64,000 bases of DNA, taken from the NCBI GenBank assembly GCA_905221605.1, contig CAJNDS010002225.1:388001-452000 (forward strand). Reading direction: 5' to 3'. This document shows, one piece after another, positions 22,201 to 29,040 of the stretch. This stretch comes from Symbiodinium natans (taxonomy: Eukaryota; Sar; Dinophyceae; Suessiales; Symbiodiniaceae). Each line of letters opens with the position of its first letter. The stretch's first letter is position 1. The position numbers and the translations under genes are program-made. The notes below the pieces were generated by a model, which did no database searches, was not told where the DNA came from, and worked only from the letters and a program-made list of their open reading frames with translations.

Positions 22201-23412
22201 CTAACAGACTACGACAGCGCCTCTGCACTCATGATCATTCTCAACTGGAGCAACTGCAAGGCCACAGAAAACCCACATGAAGCCATGCAAGGCTCCCCAA
22301 TGGCTGAGCTATTTATAGCTCTACACCATTGAAAGTGCAAATCTCAAAATGCTTAAGCCAGTGCCCTAAAGCTTGCAGCATTCTGTGGCGCAGTACCAAG
22401 ATGTACCTGATGGTAGGCTATGGGAATGAGGGCTGAACGGCGAACACGGCATCGACGGCATAGTCGAACATCAGTGCTCCTCCTTGCGCCGCCTGGGGGC
22501 AGTTTGATGCGGCAATGCCATTGACGAAAGCCAGAGCCGTGGAAAGACTTTAACAATAACTTGCGAAAAACGTGCTATCAGGAAGGATATCGAAAACTAC
22601 CAATGCAAGGTCTGTGAGAAGGAGATGGGAATGGCCGACTTGCTGGATTCTTGGAGATTCCTGATTTTCTCGGTTTTTCCACTGGTTTGCTATCCAACTG
22701 AAGACAGGTTGTGAGTTGGGCTCTGCTTCGGGGTTCTCGGCAAATTTGTCATTCAGCAGTTTCGGATTCTCACGCGTTCCCTTCAGAGCAACGTTGCTTG
22801 TGGCTTGCGATCTTTCCACGCCACCGCCAGTGCTACCCAAGCTGAAAAGCCTTTTGAATATGCATTCCTGCAAACATCTGATGCTGCTGGGACCATAGAT
22901 CAGACTGTTCACGCCAGTACTGGCAATTGCCAGCAATAGCTGGACCAAGGCACTGTCCTTCCGTCTGCTACAGGAGAGGATTGCTCGGAATGTCAGGTCC
23001 AGCATTGATGCGGCATCATGCTGCGCGTTCTACATTGGCGAGAACTGCTTCCAAACTTGCTCACTTCAGATTTAAAGCAAATCAGAAACCTGTCCCTGCT
23101 TCTTGATTGAAAACAGGGAAATCGCGGCAAGTTGATGCAAGTGGTGCTAGCAAGACTTCTCTGCATCGTTGCAGATTTGATATCTTTCCTTGAAGCAGAA
23201 TCTAAGCTCACCACTCCTCAACTTAAGAGATATGTTGGCAGCCTTCAATTCGATAAAAGCCGATATTGAGGATGCGCACTTGTGAGCCACTTCGCCAGCG
23301 AACAGACAAGAACAGCACAGCACTCGACGTTGTCCTGGTCAAAGCCGATTCTCCAAGTCATCGCAATGATCGTGTAGATGATGAGGACACCAACAAACAC
23401 GTCCCAGCAAAC
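2763..23412 (-). CDS. Split gene for a six-transmembrane, CNBD-type potassium channel (18 exons found, partial)
   Basis: Eighteen minus-strand exons, spliced in order, give S1, S2, S3, S4, S5, a P-loop with the filter VGYGD, S6, a C-linker and a cyclic-nucleotide-binding domain. This is the layout of the CNG/HCN/EAG superfamily: tetrameric channels of the plasma or other membranes, opened by voltage and, in some members, by cAMP/cGMP. The filter indicates K+ selectivity. Exons are 30-152 nt, and neighbouring exons that were both found mostly join in phase without stops or frameshifts, so the gene looks intact, not decayed. Most introns start with GC and end with AG. Not found: exons upstream of S1, the turret between S5 and the pore, part of the C-linker, and the C-terminus. 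The outer coordinates are only those of the first and last recognised exons. The domain assignment is secure; physiological role and ligand are unknown. Confidence 0.86.
3018..3047 (-). CDS. Channel exon: CNBD beta-roll, central strand
   Basis: Ten codons, VYVVNHGCLE, entered after CATGGCAG; the usual family form is 'MYFI..G.VE'. One of the shortest exons in the gene. The end at GAG before a GC donor is chosen by motif and phase. Confidence 0.8.
3101..3142 (-). CDS. Channel exon: CNBD beta-roll, first strands
   Basis: 14 codons, VLQNEVIIEEGEIT, entered after CCTACAG and left at a GC donor. 'EVII.EGE' is a typical CNBD signature. It joins the next exon in phase 0 across a 53-nt GC-AG intron. 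Confidence 0.85.
3239..3286 (-). CDS. Channel exon: CNBD helix A
   Basis: 16 codons, DLAFRIDLVQMMMPQH, entered after GTCCCAG. 'F...LV..M.PQ' is the first helix of a CNBD, preceding the beta-roll. Phase 0 at both ends; GC donor. Confidence 0.75.
3377..3419 (-). CDS. Channel exon: entry to the CNBD
   Basis: Entered after CCCCACAG; reads FNMLRCFFPFVNSR and leaves at a GC donor. 'ML....FF' fits the helix leading into the cyclic-nucleotide-binding domain. It joins the next exon in phase 0. About eight residues are still missing between this exon and the one ending MPLSI. Confidence 0.6.
4172..4285. repeat. Microsatellite (GTATAT)n/(GTATAC)n
   Basis: About 110 bp of alternating purine-pyrimidine hexamers inside a channel-gene intron. 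ORFs on both strands through it (Tyr-Thr or Ile-His repeats) are artefacts of composition. Confidence 0.95.
5031..5065 (-). CDS. Channel exon: end of C-linker
   Basis: 11 codons plus two bases, entered after GTTCAG and left at a GC donor. ADILANMPLSI plus a split Arg matches 'LL..LP..LR', the end of the C-linker. Short, so less certain than its neighbours, but order, strand and phase fit. Confidence 0.62.
5787..5836. repeat. 10-bp tandem repeat (TGTCTTGTC type)
   Basis: Five or so imperfect units of TGTCTTGTCT, one interrupted by AACA. On the minus strand it reads as a run of Asp-Lys-Thr. It lies inside a C-linker intron. Confidence 0.8.
6022..6059 (-). CDS. Channel exon: C-linker (A'-B' turn)
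   Basis: Entered after GAAGCAG. EWCTGRRMPRLL continues NEIK from the exon before, matching the family pattern 'NEIKEW....LP..LR'. The probable end is at CTGAG before a GC donor, leaving a split Arg/Ser codon. The next C-linker exon (expected motif R..R.YY..YL) was not identified; a weak candidate reading YLSQK lies near 5845-5860. Confidence 0.75.
6157..6225 (-). CDS. Channel exon: end of S6 and start of C-linker
   Basis: 23 codons, VTSLLESANPRANETNKRL followed by NEIK, entered after CCCAG and left at a GC donor. 'NPRA.E..KR..EIK' is the A' helix of the C-linker, which couples the cytoplasmic domains to the gate. Phase 0 at both ends. Confidence 0.92.
6294..6362 (-). CDS. Channel exon: S6 helix
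   Basis: 23 codons, DERLFCIVLQLFGATAFGF followed by ILSS, the inner pore-lining helix with its Gly hinge. 'ER.F.I..Q..GA..FGFI' is a common S6 form in protist CNBD channels. It leaves at a GC donor (GCACCC) and joins the next exon in phase 0 across a 68-nt GC-AG intron. Confidence 0.93.
6422..6500 (-). CDS. Channel exon: pore helix and K+ selectivity filter
   Basis: Contains YIASFHFITATMMAVGYGDI followed by WAKNTA. The P-helix 'ASFHFIT' and filter VGYGD define a K+ pore. The residue before VGYGD is Ala, where most K+ channels have Thr. The start is uncertain: the frame is open upstream through ISER and the exon may begin as far up as about 6524. A 59-nt intron with a GG/GT ambiguity follows. 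Confidence 0.93.
10025..10060. repeat. (GA)n microsatellite
   Basis: About 36 bp of GA repeats with one GT interruption, inside the S5-pore interval. Confidence 0.95.
10146..10403 (-). CDS. Unrecognised minus-strand ORF inside the S5-pore interval
   Basis: 85-codon open frame on the same strand as the channel. It contains a charged, helix-like stretch LKLQEIRQLRKLQDALF ending in LRERP. No family recognised. It could be an exon of a nested gene, part of an enlarged channel turret, or chance. Confidence 0.2.
   Translation of the reverse strand: MCLKQPVDSAGCYETGRFSEALWCGRSHAEHFSKMLWPCAHHGLKLQEIRQLRKLQDALFPSSMALQKLRERPMHKPFSTWRPHP
11522..11571. repeat. 9-bp GC-rich tandem repeat (GGCCCCGTG)n
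   Basis: Five units, one with C to T change. Being a multiple of three it yields Gly-Pro-Arg repeats on the minus strand, which mimic collagen but have no other support. Confidence 0.9.
12889..13328 (-). CDS. Cluster of unrecognised minus-strand ORFs
   Basis: Two overlapping open frames on the channel's coding strand. One (13020-13328) reads LTRSRKLPKRW, then RTILPRICELLHDHV and VLFWEAASRIGIVSK; AG acceptors (CTACAG, TTTCACAG) lie inside. The other reads FDAPRFYARHLQAF and ends in LHVLFIDILCEL. They look more protein-like than the surroundings but match nothing I know. They may be exons of a nested gene, or chance. Confidence 0.25.
14890..14946 (-). CDS. Channel exon: S5 helix
   Basis: 19 codons, VRLIMNIVFLAHLLACMWC, entered after GTGGCAG and left at a GC donor, phase 0 at both ends. 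'FLAHLLACMW' is the classical S5 motif of CNBD channels, with its His and the Ala-Cys-x-Trp ending. The turret that should follow was not found; the next recognised exon is the pore, 8.4 kb away. Confidence 0.9.
15064..15126 (-). CDS. Channel exon: end of S4 and S4-S5 linker
   Basis: 21 codons, from just after TTGCAG to a GC donor. It reads QRRFLAILEEQLHLKPAMIRM. The pattern 'EE.L.L.P..IRM' leads into S5 in many protist channels of this type. It joins the S5 exon in phase 0 across a 117-nt GC-AG intron. Confidence 0.85.
15183..15218 (-). CDS. Channel exon: S4 helix
   Basis: IRLAKLMRLFKL has Arg or Lys at every third position between hydrophobic residues, the voltage-sensor signature. Borders are approximate: the 3' side appears to leave at GGCAGG or nearby, about 56 nt before the next exon. 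The frame stays open a little beyond CTT, so the end may differ by a few codons. Confidence 0.7.
15305..15343 (-). CDS. Channel exon candidate: first part of S4
   Basis: A 13-codon stretch, RSVKLMKFVRLVK, with a basic residue at every third position (1, 4, 7, 10, 13), as in voltage-sensor helices. It lies directly upstream of the second S4 piece. Exact splice borders are unclear: the donor side would be CG or GC. The 3-residue register of this piece slips by one relative to the next piece, so one codon may be missing, or the true S4 may consist of the next exon alone. Confidence 0.55.
15519..15565. repeat. (TA)n / poly-C module
   Basis: ATGTATGTATATATATATAT followed by GGTAG and 16 C. On the other strand: poly-G, CTACC, (TA)n. 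Same architecture as the modules at 18978, 20690 and 20850, in the opposite orientation. Confidence 0.9.
15713..16640. repeat. Hairpin-forming satellite built on palindrome CCGTTTCAATTGAAACGG
   Basis: About 3.5 units of roughly 240 bp. Each unit has two arms of about 73 bp that are near-perfect inverted copies of each other (starting GGGATCCAAGATCCAAGATC, with GAGGGGCT and ATGCATCTTGG inside). They are separated by paired copies of the 18-bp perfect palindrome CCGTTTCAATTGAAACGG. The core TTTCAATTGAAA occurs about 13 times. The 3' end (16400-16640) decays. It lies in the channel's S3-S4 intron. Confidence 0.95.
16641..18065. repeat. Degenerate telomere-like array with CCCTATAGGG palindromes
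   Basis: About 1.4 kb dominated by variants of TTTAGGG/CCCTAAA in both orientations, joined as AACCCTATAGGGTT. Inside, a block with CCATAGGCGCTG...AGGTACCTGAGGTTTAGGCATT occurs twice in tandem (about 17240-17303 and 17304-17360). Confidence 0.85.
18405..18830. repeat. Tandem repeat of about 165 bp, 2.5 copies
   Basis: Three successive blocks start with TTTTTCAGG(G/T)TG(T/C)TTCAGG and run through GTACGTCTCGTAAG, GAAATGATAT, TAGCATGCTA(T/C)GGGAACT and TATATCTTAATA. The third copy is truncated. Each copy ends in a TTTAGGGTT telomere-like tail. Confidence 0.85.
18978..19036. repeat. Poly-G / AGCATATATATA module with poly-C
   Basis: G12, then AAGCATATATATACACGGTA, then a C-rich tract (ACCCCCCACCCCCC). 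The G and C tracts could pair across the TA core. Confidence 0.9.
19207..19325. repeat. Imperfect inverted repeat of about 120 bp
   Basis: Left arm AAGATGAAACCGATTCAAATCG plus ATTCAAGACG; right arm CGTTTTGGAGCGATTTAAATCG plus GCTTCATCTT. An inner perfect inverted pair AACTTGAAT / ATTCAAGTT lies near 19261-19289. Could be a small non-autonomous element; no flanking target duplication checked. Confidence 0.7.
19369..19690. repeat. Alternating-orientation repeat with GGTACCTCCTCGAGG core
   Basis: Four or five copies of a motif around GAGGAGGTAC(C) plus CAAAAC and ATGCTGCAAAAC, present in both orientations (TTTCTCGAGGAGGTA versus TACCTCCTCG(G/A)(G/A)GTTTT). Confidence 0.8.
19691..20240. repeat. 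Satellite of about 65-bp monomers arranged as 130-bp dimers
   Basis: Eight or so monomers with the pattern (A)GCTAA(G/C)ATATCT(C/T)AAGC(A/C)ATCA, CCCCAATAAGCA(G)AAC and AACACTATACCTTAGC. Two monomer types alternate: type 1 has GATATCTCAAGCAATCAT and GAACCTGAACTCTA, type 2 has CATATCTTAAGCCATCAC and AAAACAAAACA. Confidence 0.9.
20335..20600. repeat. Degenerate telomere-like patch
   Basis: TAACCCTATGGGTTTTAAGG, AACCCTATAGGGTTGAGGG, GAAGGGTTTAGGTTTAAG. Same family as 16641-18065. Confidence 0.7.
20690..20883. repeat. Two poly-G / AGCATATATATA modules
   Basis: First (20690-20732): G17, CGAGCATATATATATATATA. Second (20850-20883): G6, CAGCATATATGTATATATAT. About 160 bp apart, same orientation. 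Confidence 0.9.
21168..21260. repeat. Copy of a dispersed element shared with 60.1, 60.6 and 61.65 kb
   Basis: CGAAGCAAACCTTGCACGG, then a short GC-rich piece, then CCCTTTTGCAAACAAGCTTG. The same order (GCAAGCTTGCA, GC-rich piece, CATTTGCAAACA) recurs near 60090, 60600-60760 and 61630-61725. Confidence 0.55.
21303..21358. repeat. G/C-tract hairpin
   Basis: CCCCCCCAACGCC and GGCGTTGGGGGGGG are inverted copies separated by about 25 nt: a perfect stem of roughly 13 bp. Inside the S3-S4 intron, 180 nt from the S3 donor. Confidence 0.8.
21541..21604 (-). CDS. Channel exon: S3 helix
   Basis: One base plus 21 codons, entered after CACTGGCAG. It reads YCMSYFLFDLLSWLPIDLLV. The Asp in 'FDLLSWLP' and the Pro-Ile-Asp ending are S3 hallmarks in this superfamily. 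It is followed by a GC donor (GCAGGT) and an intron of about 6.2 kb filled with satellites. Confidence 0.88.
21679..21830 (-). CDS. Channel exon: second half of S2 and S2-S3 loop
   Basis: 50 codons plus two bases, entered after TCCTAG. It starts VDTVLCFRTGFYA, the conserved 'D..L.FRT.F' end of S2, and later has EDTLVTDSWEIAK, which matches the family's 'lV.d...Ia..Y' motif just before S3. The donor is GC. The split codon CG/G (Arg) is completed by the next exon after a 74-nt GC-AG intron, giving AKRYCMSYF across the junction. Confidence 0.88.
22439..22492 (-). CDS. Channel exon: S1-S2 loop and first half of S2
   Basis: 18 codons, entered after CCCCCAG and left at a GT donor, phase 0 at both ends. 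It reads GGALMFDYAVDAVFA. The acidic-hydrophobic pattern FDYAVDAVF is the usual start of S2 and is completed by VDTVLCFRT in the next exon, so the splice falls inside the helix. Confidence 0.82.
23329..23412 (-). CDS. Channel exon: S1 helix
   Basis: 28 codons in phase 0, preceded by TTTGCAG and followed by a GT donor. It contains WDVFVGVLIIYTIIAM followed by TWRIGFDQDN. A Trp-Asp pair leading into a long hydrophobic helix and an RIGF motif is what the S1 segment of protist CNBD channels looks like. The next exon continues in the same phase after 836 nt. The exon before this one, encoding the cytoplasmic N-terminus, was not recognised. Confidence 0.82.
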
Positions 23413-26220
23413 CTGCAAAGCTCGAAAAATAGAACAAGAATCTCAACATTGGCCTCGCTTCGGCTGCGCTTTGCTGCCCAAGCCCTCATTGTGTCCTGTG
23501 CCCTCTTTGTGCCCACTGCGGCCCCAGCCTTCCATGGATTTCTTGGCGAGATGATTCGGCACTGCCTCACAAACATGCAAACAGGTTCAGTAGATATAGA
23601 AACCACAGCCGTGCAAACCGACCACACCCGCACCTACTTCTTCTGCGAGCAGCCATACAAACATCGCTAGAGTCACACTTCGACGGTTGAGCAGTTGAGT
23701 GTATTGTGGGTCCGGGAAGCCTCGGCCTAGCAAAAAAGGCCTGCTGCTGGCAGGCAAAGGCATGAGACTCAGGTGCGCACCCCTTCGGCGATTCTAACTC
23801 CTGCGCGAAAATCTGCAACGGAAGAGTCACGTGCATCAAGATGTCACGTTGCTTCTGCTTAACTGTGATAGCGTGCGCACATTTGAAACAAGTTAGCCCG
23901 CTGACCTGGTCGGAAAGCCCGGTTTCGAAGGACCGCATGCTTGCTGTCTCTGCAGCACCGGAAGCATAAGGACCTTTCAAAAACTCAAAAGAAGAATCGG
24001 CGCATGCAAACTCACGCAAACCCGCGAAGTTCTATGCAGCCAACCTTCTTTGCCGTTCGCATTTCCATCTTGACTATCTGAATCTTCCTGAGACACCGAC
24101 ATTAATCTGGGGGAAAGGGGGTTGTCGAACAACAAAGGATTCGATACATACGCTGAAAAACTTGCGGCTGCCTCCCCAGCATTCCCAGTGCCACCGGTTC
24201 CTGCACGGGGCTGGCTGCGAGGATCTGCGAGGATCTGCGAGGGATTTCCTTCTAGCCATGCGTTCCAGCCAGGTCCTGCGGGGGGCCCGTGAACCCCTGG
24301 AACTCGTGCCTGAAGCAGAGGAAAACAAGACCAACAACACTGGAAGGCTTGCGAATCTTACGAAGGCCTCGATGGACCACTTCAAAGTCTGCAAGAAGCC
24401 TTCCTCTTCTTGACCTGAACGTTTTAAGCAAAACACCCTGCATCGACTAGAATCGTACCCCAGTCGTTAGTCCTGGGAGCAGACAGCAGCTTTTAAAAAA
24501 AGTTATAAACCGCACGCCTATGGCGAGAAAGATGAATACTCCTCTGGCTTTTGCCGAAGAACATAAATTTTAAAAGAACATGAGCACCCGACCCACTTCC
24601 AGTGAAAGGGCAAGGCCACTGGCAGAGATCCTGCAATGGCTTGTCCAGGTGGGGCTGGGCAAAGCCGTTCGATATTCTATACATGAGGTCCTTCTGTGGC
24701 TTTGAACGCTGCTTCTGGCAGCTTTCCTGCTCAGTACATCAACCTCTTCACTTACCAAGATGTGAAATGTAATGAAACTGCCGAATGCCTTTCACCGTGA
24801 AGAACTTGATGAATTACCTCGTGGGCGCATCCACATTAAACAAAGGCCAGATGGAAACAACGAATGTGCAATAATCTGTACACATGCGATCATGTCAACT
24901 TGCACGTTCGGATTGAACTGTAACACTGCTGCACATGAGACGTGGATGGGTCGAGTGTCGACACAATTTGCCCTGGTTGGGAATCCACAAAGTAAACCGG
25001 TGTTCCACGGAAGGTTCACAACTTTGAGAAATATATGTCAACAAAAAGCATCTAAATGATGAACGCCCAAGATGCCACACGTGCAGCCATGTCAAAGCTG
25101 GGCAACCTCGCAGCAAAGCGTGCCAACTACCAGCATCTTTCCCAAATCTTGCAAATGCATTGCAAGTATGAAAGGCCAAATATATATAATCATATCTAAG
25201 CGTATAAATGCTGCAACACTACTTGAGCATGAACAACAAGCTTGGTGTCCGACACCCCAGTGCGAGGGTTGCCATGCTACATTACGCCACGGCACGCAGC
25301 GTATTCTACAATTCTATCAACATGTACACACTTGCAAACCCATGGCATTTGGTACTACCATGCTAAACAAGCACCACTACACACGAAGCAGCCCTCACAT
25401 GCAGCAAAAGGGATGAAAGGCTGTAAGGTAAACTTCAAACCCGAATGGCAGCGAATGAAGACGGCATATGTTTCCACCAGAAATCAAGAACAAATATGAA
25501 CGACGTCACCAAGACCGCAGACACCTCTGCACAGCACATCCGGTACGTTCATGAATGCCACCAACTGATAACCGATTGCTTTGTCCAAGAAAGGCAAACC
25601 TATGAATTCACACGTGCCAAAATCGGAGCGGCATACCAAGTGTCAGCAAAATTCGAATTAGCTTCAGGCATTTTTGTTAACAATGAAGTGCACTGCTCAC
25701 AATGCACACGTACTCGAGTGAATGCGAACAAACATGGGAAAAAACACGCTGACATGATCTCAACCAAAGGGGCGTGCAGCCTCAGGATGCCCCAGGTACG
25801 TGGGTGGGTGAAACAAGATGCCTCCAGGCTTCAACATTGTAAAAAACATGCACACTGACTGAACTGATTCGCTTCCAAACTTCAGAAAGATCCGAAGAGA
25901 TCTGAGTGTGGTCAGGCAAGGAGGAAGTGGAACAAGAAATGATGAGAAATGATGACACATCTGTCTTTTTGACCAAAACCAAGAACTTTGTGACGGAATA
26001 AGAATACCGCTACGAGAAACTAAGTCGTGCAGTGAGCAACTGCCATGGCCCATGACGCCGATGCGCATCGACAGAAATACAAGGCTGGGCCACAGGCCAG
26101 CAACGACCAAGGAGGTGTTGATGGGGCGCAGGAGCAGGGCAAGAGCGAGTGATCTTCGATCAAGGGTTTGCTAAGATCAAAAACGCCGACGCCAACAACA
26201 AAGTTATCAAAGCCAACCGC
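23413..26220 (-). other. Region 5' of the S1 exon; no exon recognised
   Basis: The plus strand stays A/C-rich to about 26 kb, as over the channel gene, so the channel's upstream exons and promoter are expected here on the minus strand. Only short ORFs without recognisable motifs are present. A small GATCTGCGAG triplication sits at about 24214-24243. Confidence 0.5.
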
Positions 26221-26245
26221 GCTTTTACACCCTCACTGCATACTC

Positions 26246-26400
26246 CGGCGTGTTCGTGATCGCACGAACGACAAACCCTCCGCGTGTTTGGGCGTTGTCG
26301 AAACGCAAAAACGATGACCCTCTGCGTGCCCGGCGCGCATGTTGTGATCGCACGAACAAACTCTTTGCGCGTTTTGGCGTTTAGCGTGGCCCACGGCTTT
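26246..26400. repeat. 43-bp repeat family (reverse orientation of the 61-kb array)
   Basis: Contains GATCGCACGAACGACAAACC, GTTGTCGAAACGCAAAAACG and GACCCTCTGCGTG. These are reverse complements of the units at 61.0-61.37 kb. About three and a half monomers. Confidence 0.85.
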
Positions 26401-27015
26401 TGCTATGTCCGAGCGGTCGGCTTAATTGCGGCGCGCTATGGAAGGCAAGTAAAACGACGGAGCAGTTGTGCCCTGCGAACACCGTGATGGCGGTGGTAAT
26501 CGCGGTGAGTCGGTGCGTGCCTCGGACTTGGCTGAGCCCTGCATGAACCATAGCAGCAGGCGAAACACTTTTCAGAAGGAGAACATGTCCAGGTATTGTC
26601 CAGCACCCAATTGGAAGCTGCTTTCTTCCGACGAACACTGTGGAGATCTGCTAAACTCCAAGTCACTCACTTTTGCTTGGACCGTAATTAAAAGGCGCTG
26701 TCGGTCAAACATGAGACACAAATCCCACACATGCTTTCTTAACCCTTTGGGTTGGTAGGTGGGGTTCCCAGGTAGTAGAAAAACTTTACACCCCGCCTTG
26801 ATGTTGCGCGAACTGTAAGCTCAACATCACCTGTACACTAGCGGGTTCTACTTTGTCGTTGGGCTCATCTGGTATTGAGTGATGGCCTCGTTGTGCTCTC
26901 CCTTCTGGAGTTCCTGCACTTGGTGAAAACTGTTCCTACTGTTTCCTCGTAGGCGACACTTCGCTCAGGTAAGCTTGTACTCGTCGTAGCTCACTCTGTA
27001 CGGAAAAAGGTGAAA

Positions 27016-28032
27016 CTATTCACATCTTTCACTCATGGTCCCGGGCTGACAACTACCACAAGGACGGTAGTGCAATCTCGCATGCACTGCTGCACTGTAA
27101 GTGATCTTCTCGACTTTGCACATCTGCACACGTGAGTCTGTGATACCTCTTGCCATGAGGCGTGTACACATACTGGGGTTGTGCTCGTAGCTGTTCGTCC
27201 ACATCCTGTGCCATGGAACGATATCAATCATTCCCCATTCTTGAAATCGCCTTGCAAGCTCTTCGTCATTCACATGGATTTGGCTTGCTGGTACTGTACT
27301 GATTCCAGGCGTTCCATCACCACTGCCTGTCGCTGAATCCTCTGGTTATCACGGAAATACATATTGACTGCCCTTGCTGCACGTTGAACATCATCTTCAT
27401 CGGGCGATACTTCTGCACAAATTGCCTTACACTGAACTCTTCCTGTGGCTCTTCGGACTGGTAGTAGAAGTCAAATGAATGAACTGGTTCCTGTGGCCTT
27501 CTTCCAGTGGTTCCTGTAGTCCTTTCTTCCTGTGGTTCCTGTGGTCCTTCTTCCTGCGGCCTGTTCTTCTTCCTGTGGTTCCTGTTGTCCTTCTTTTTGG
27601 GTTCCTGCCGTCCTTTGGTCACCTTCTGCTCGACCATGTGGAACAAAAGTAGCAAAAATTCCTCCAAGTAGCACACTGAAAGAATGATCCATCCGCTCAC
27701 TTCCTTCACGTTGATGAAAATGAACTCTCTCTCCTCTCGTTCTCTTCCTCCGAAATCGTCTGGCTGTCGGATTTCCTCCCTCGAACGGAGAGTCCAGGAT
27801 GAGCAGCGTACTGCCTCCAGCCCATCATGGCGGGGACCCATGCCTTTGAATCGCAGGGAAGTGACGGCTCTTCCAAAGGGCCCGCCATATTCAGAGGCAT
27901 CCCAGCGGGGTCCAAACCCAACCAGGCTTCCTCAAGCTCTCTTCCTTGCACGTCTGAGTAAAAAAAATAAATAACTCCTGTACGCATGCAGTTTTTTCTT
28001 GCACTTGGAAGGCCACTACCCGCCTTTGGCAT
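27016..28032 (-). CDS. Unrecognised minus-strand coding-like fragments
   Basis: Three open frames in succession on the minus strand: 27706-28032 (contains ELEEAWLGLDPAGMPLNM and WVPAMMGWRQYAAHPGLSV), 27317-27841 (contains FLLLLFHMVEQKVTKG, then a Gln/Glu/Pro/Arg repeat) and 27016-27273 (starts MNDEELARRFQEWGMIDI, then VPWHRMWTNSYEHNPSM). They are more protein-like than the surroundings and could be exons of one gene or a mobile-element remnant. No family recognised and no splice model proposed. Confidence 0.35.
27478..27620. repeat. Minisatellite of TTCCTGTGGTTCCTG units
   Basis: Irregular tandem copies of TTCCTGTGG(T/C) interspersed with TCCTTCTTCCTG, about 140 bp. On the minus strand it encodes a Gln-Glu-Pro/Arg-Asn-His repeat inside the ORF fragment above. 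Confidence 0.8.
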
Positions 28033-28698
28033 TCCAAGCTTCCGAGCCTGCGATTTCTGTGTGCACCTCAGATTCAGGTTTAAAGCATTGCTTCCAGTGC
28101 GTGTCGGGTTTTGCTTTGAGCCTTTCCATTTGCTCTATCCGCAAGGTGTGCAGCACCTCCACGCCATTTTGAGGGTCAATAGTACATCTTGCCTTTGCAC
28201 TCTTCTTTTGCGCCGCCGTTTTCCAAAAATCTAGTGTACAAGGATTCCGGCTTTGCCCACCTCGGCAGGGAGCTGCTCTGGCTTTTGCAGCAGATCATAT
28301 TCGGACAAAACGTGAGCCGTCCTTCGCTTACGCTTGCTGCAAGAGATGCCAGGTTCTAGCTCGGTTTGTGCAGTGTTCTTTGTTTGCAACTGCAGGTGCT
28401 TGGCCCGTCTTCTACATCAGAGCTTCCGACATTCTGACCCTTGCTTGGCAGAGCAGGGACCTCGGGGTAAGGATATTTGCCTCTCACTTTGTCTGCCTTT
28501 CTGCGTCAGAGCACAATCACATGCCGTTTTACCGTGTGGCCCGCAGCTTCCTCTTTAGAGGTCGCCCACTTGGATCTTGCTTTCCAACGTTTGTTGTGTA
28601 CTCTTTTCCTTTCGGTGTCCCCGCTTGGCACCGGGGCACAAACGTCCGGCTGCAAAACCTCCTGCTTCGATTTTGCGACGGGGCCGCTTTGCTGGAAT

Positions 28699-29040
28699 GC
28701 CGACGCCTAAACCCGCGTGCGGGATGCCAGCTCTGAGACGGAGGAGGTCCCGTCCCCACCGGGCGGCCCCCCCCCCTACAGGGGACAGCACTTTGGTCAG
28801 TTTCAAGGCAAGTTCTGTTTCGTCCACGCCCTCGTCTAGAACTGCTTTGGCTTTGCGCCGAGGAATGGAGAGTCTTCGAGCCAGGTCTACAGGTGGTGGG
28901 CCTTCGTCGGGTACCACGCCCCGTCCCTCTTCCAGCTGCGGCGGGACCCTCGGCCCTCCGCCCCCACGACCGGCTGCAGTTACTTTGCCTTTCATATACG
29001 TTGCTTCCATCGGCGACGGCATCCTTCATGGGTCTTGAGC
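28699..29040 (+). CDS. Pro/Ser/Arg-rich ORF, doubtful
   Basis: 113 codons starting MPTPKPACGMPALRRRRS. Very rich in Pro, Ser, Arg and Gly, with no recognisable fold. It overlaps other open frames on both strands in a GC-rich stretch with a C9 tract (about 28769-28777) where a frameshift could hide. It may be part of a disordered protein of the 28-37 kb block. Confidence 0.22.
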
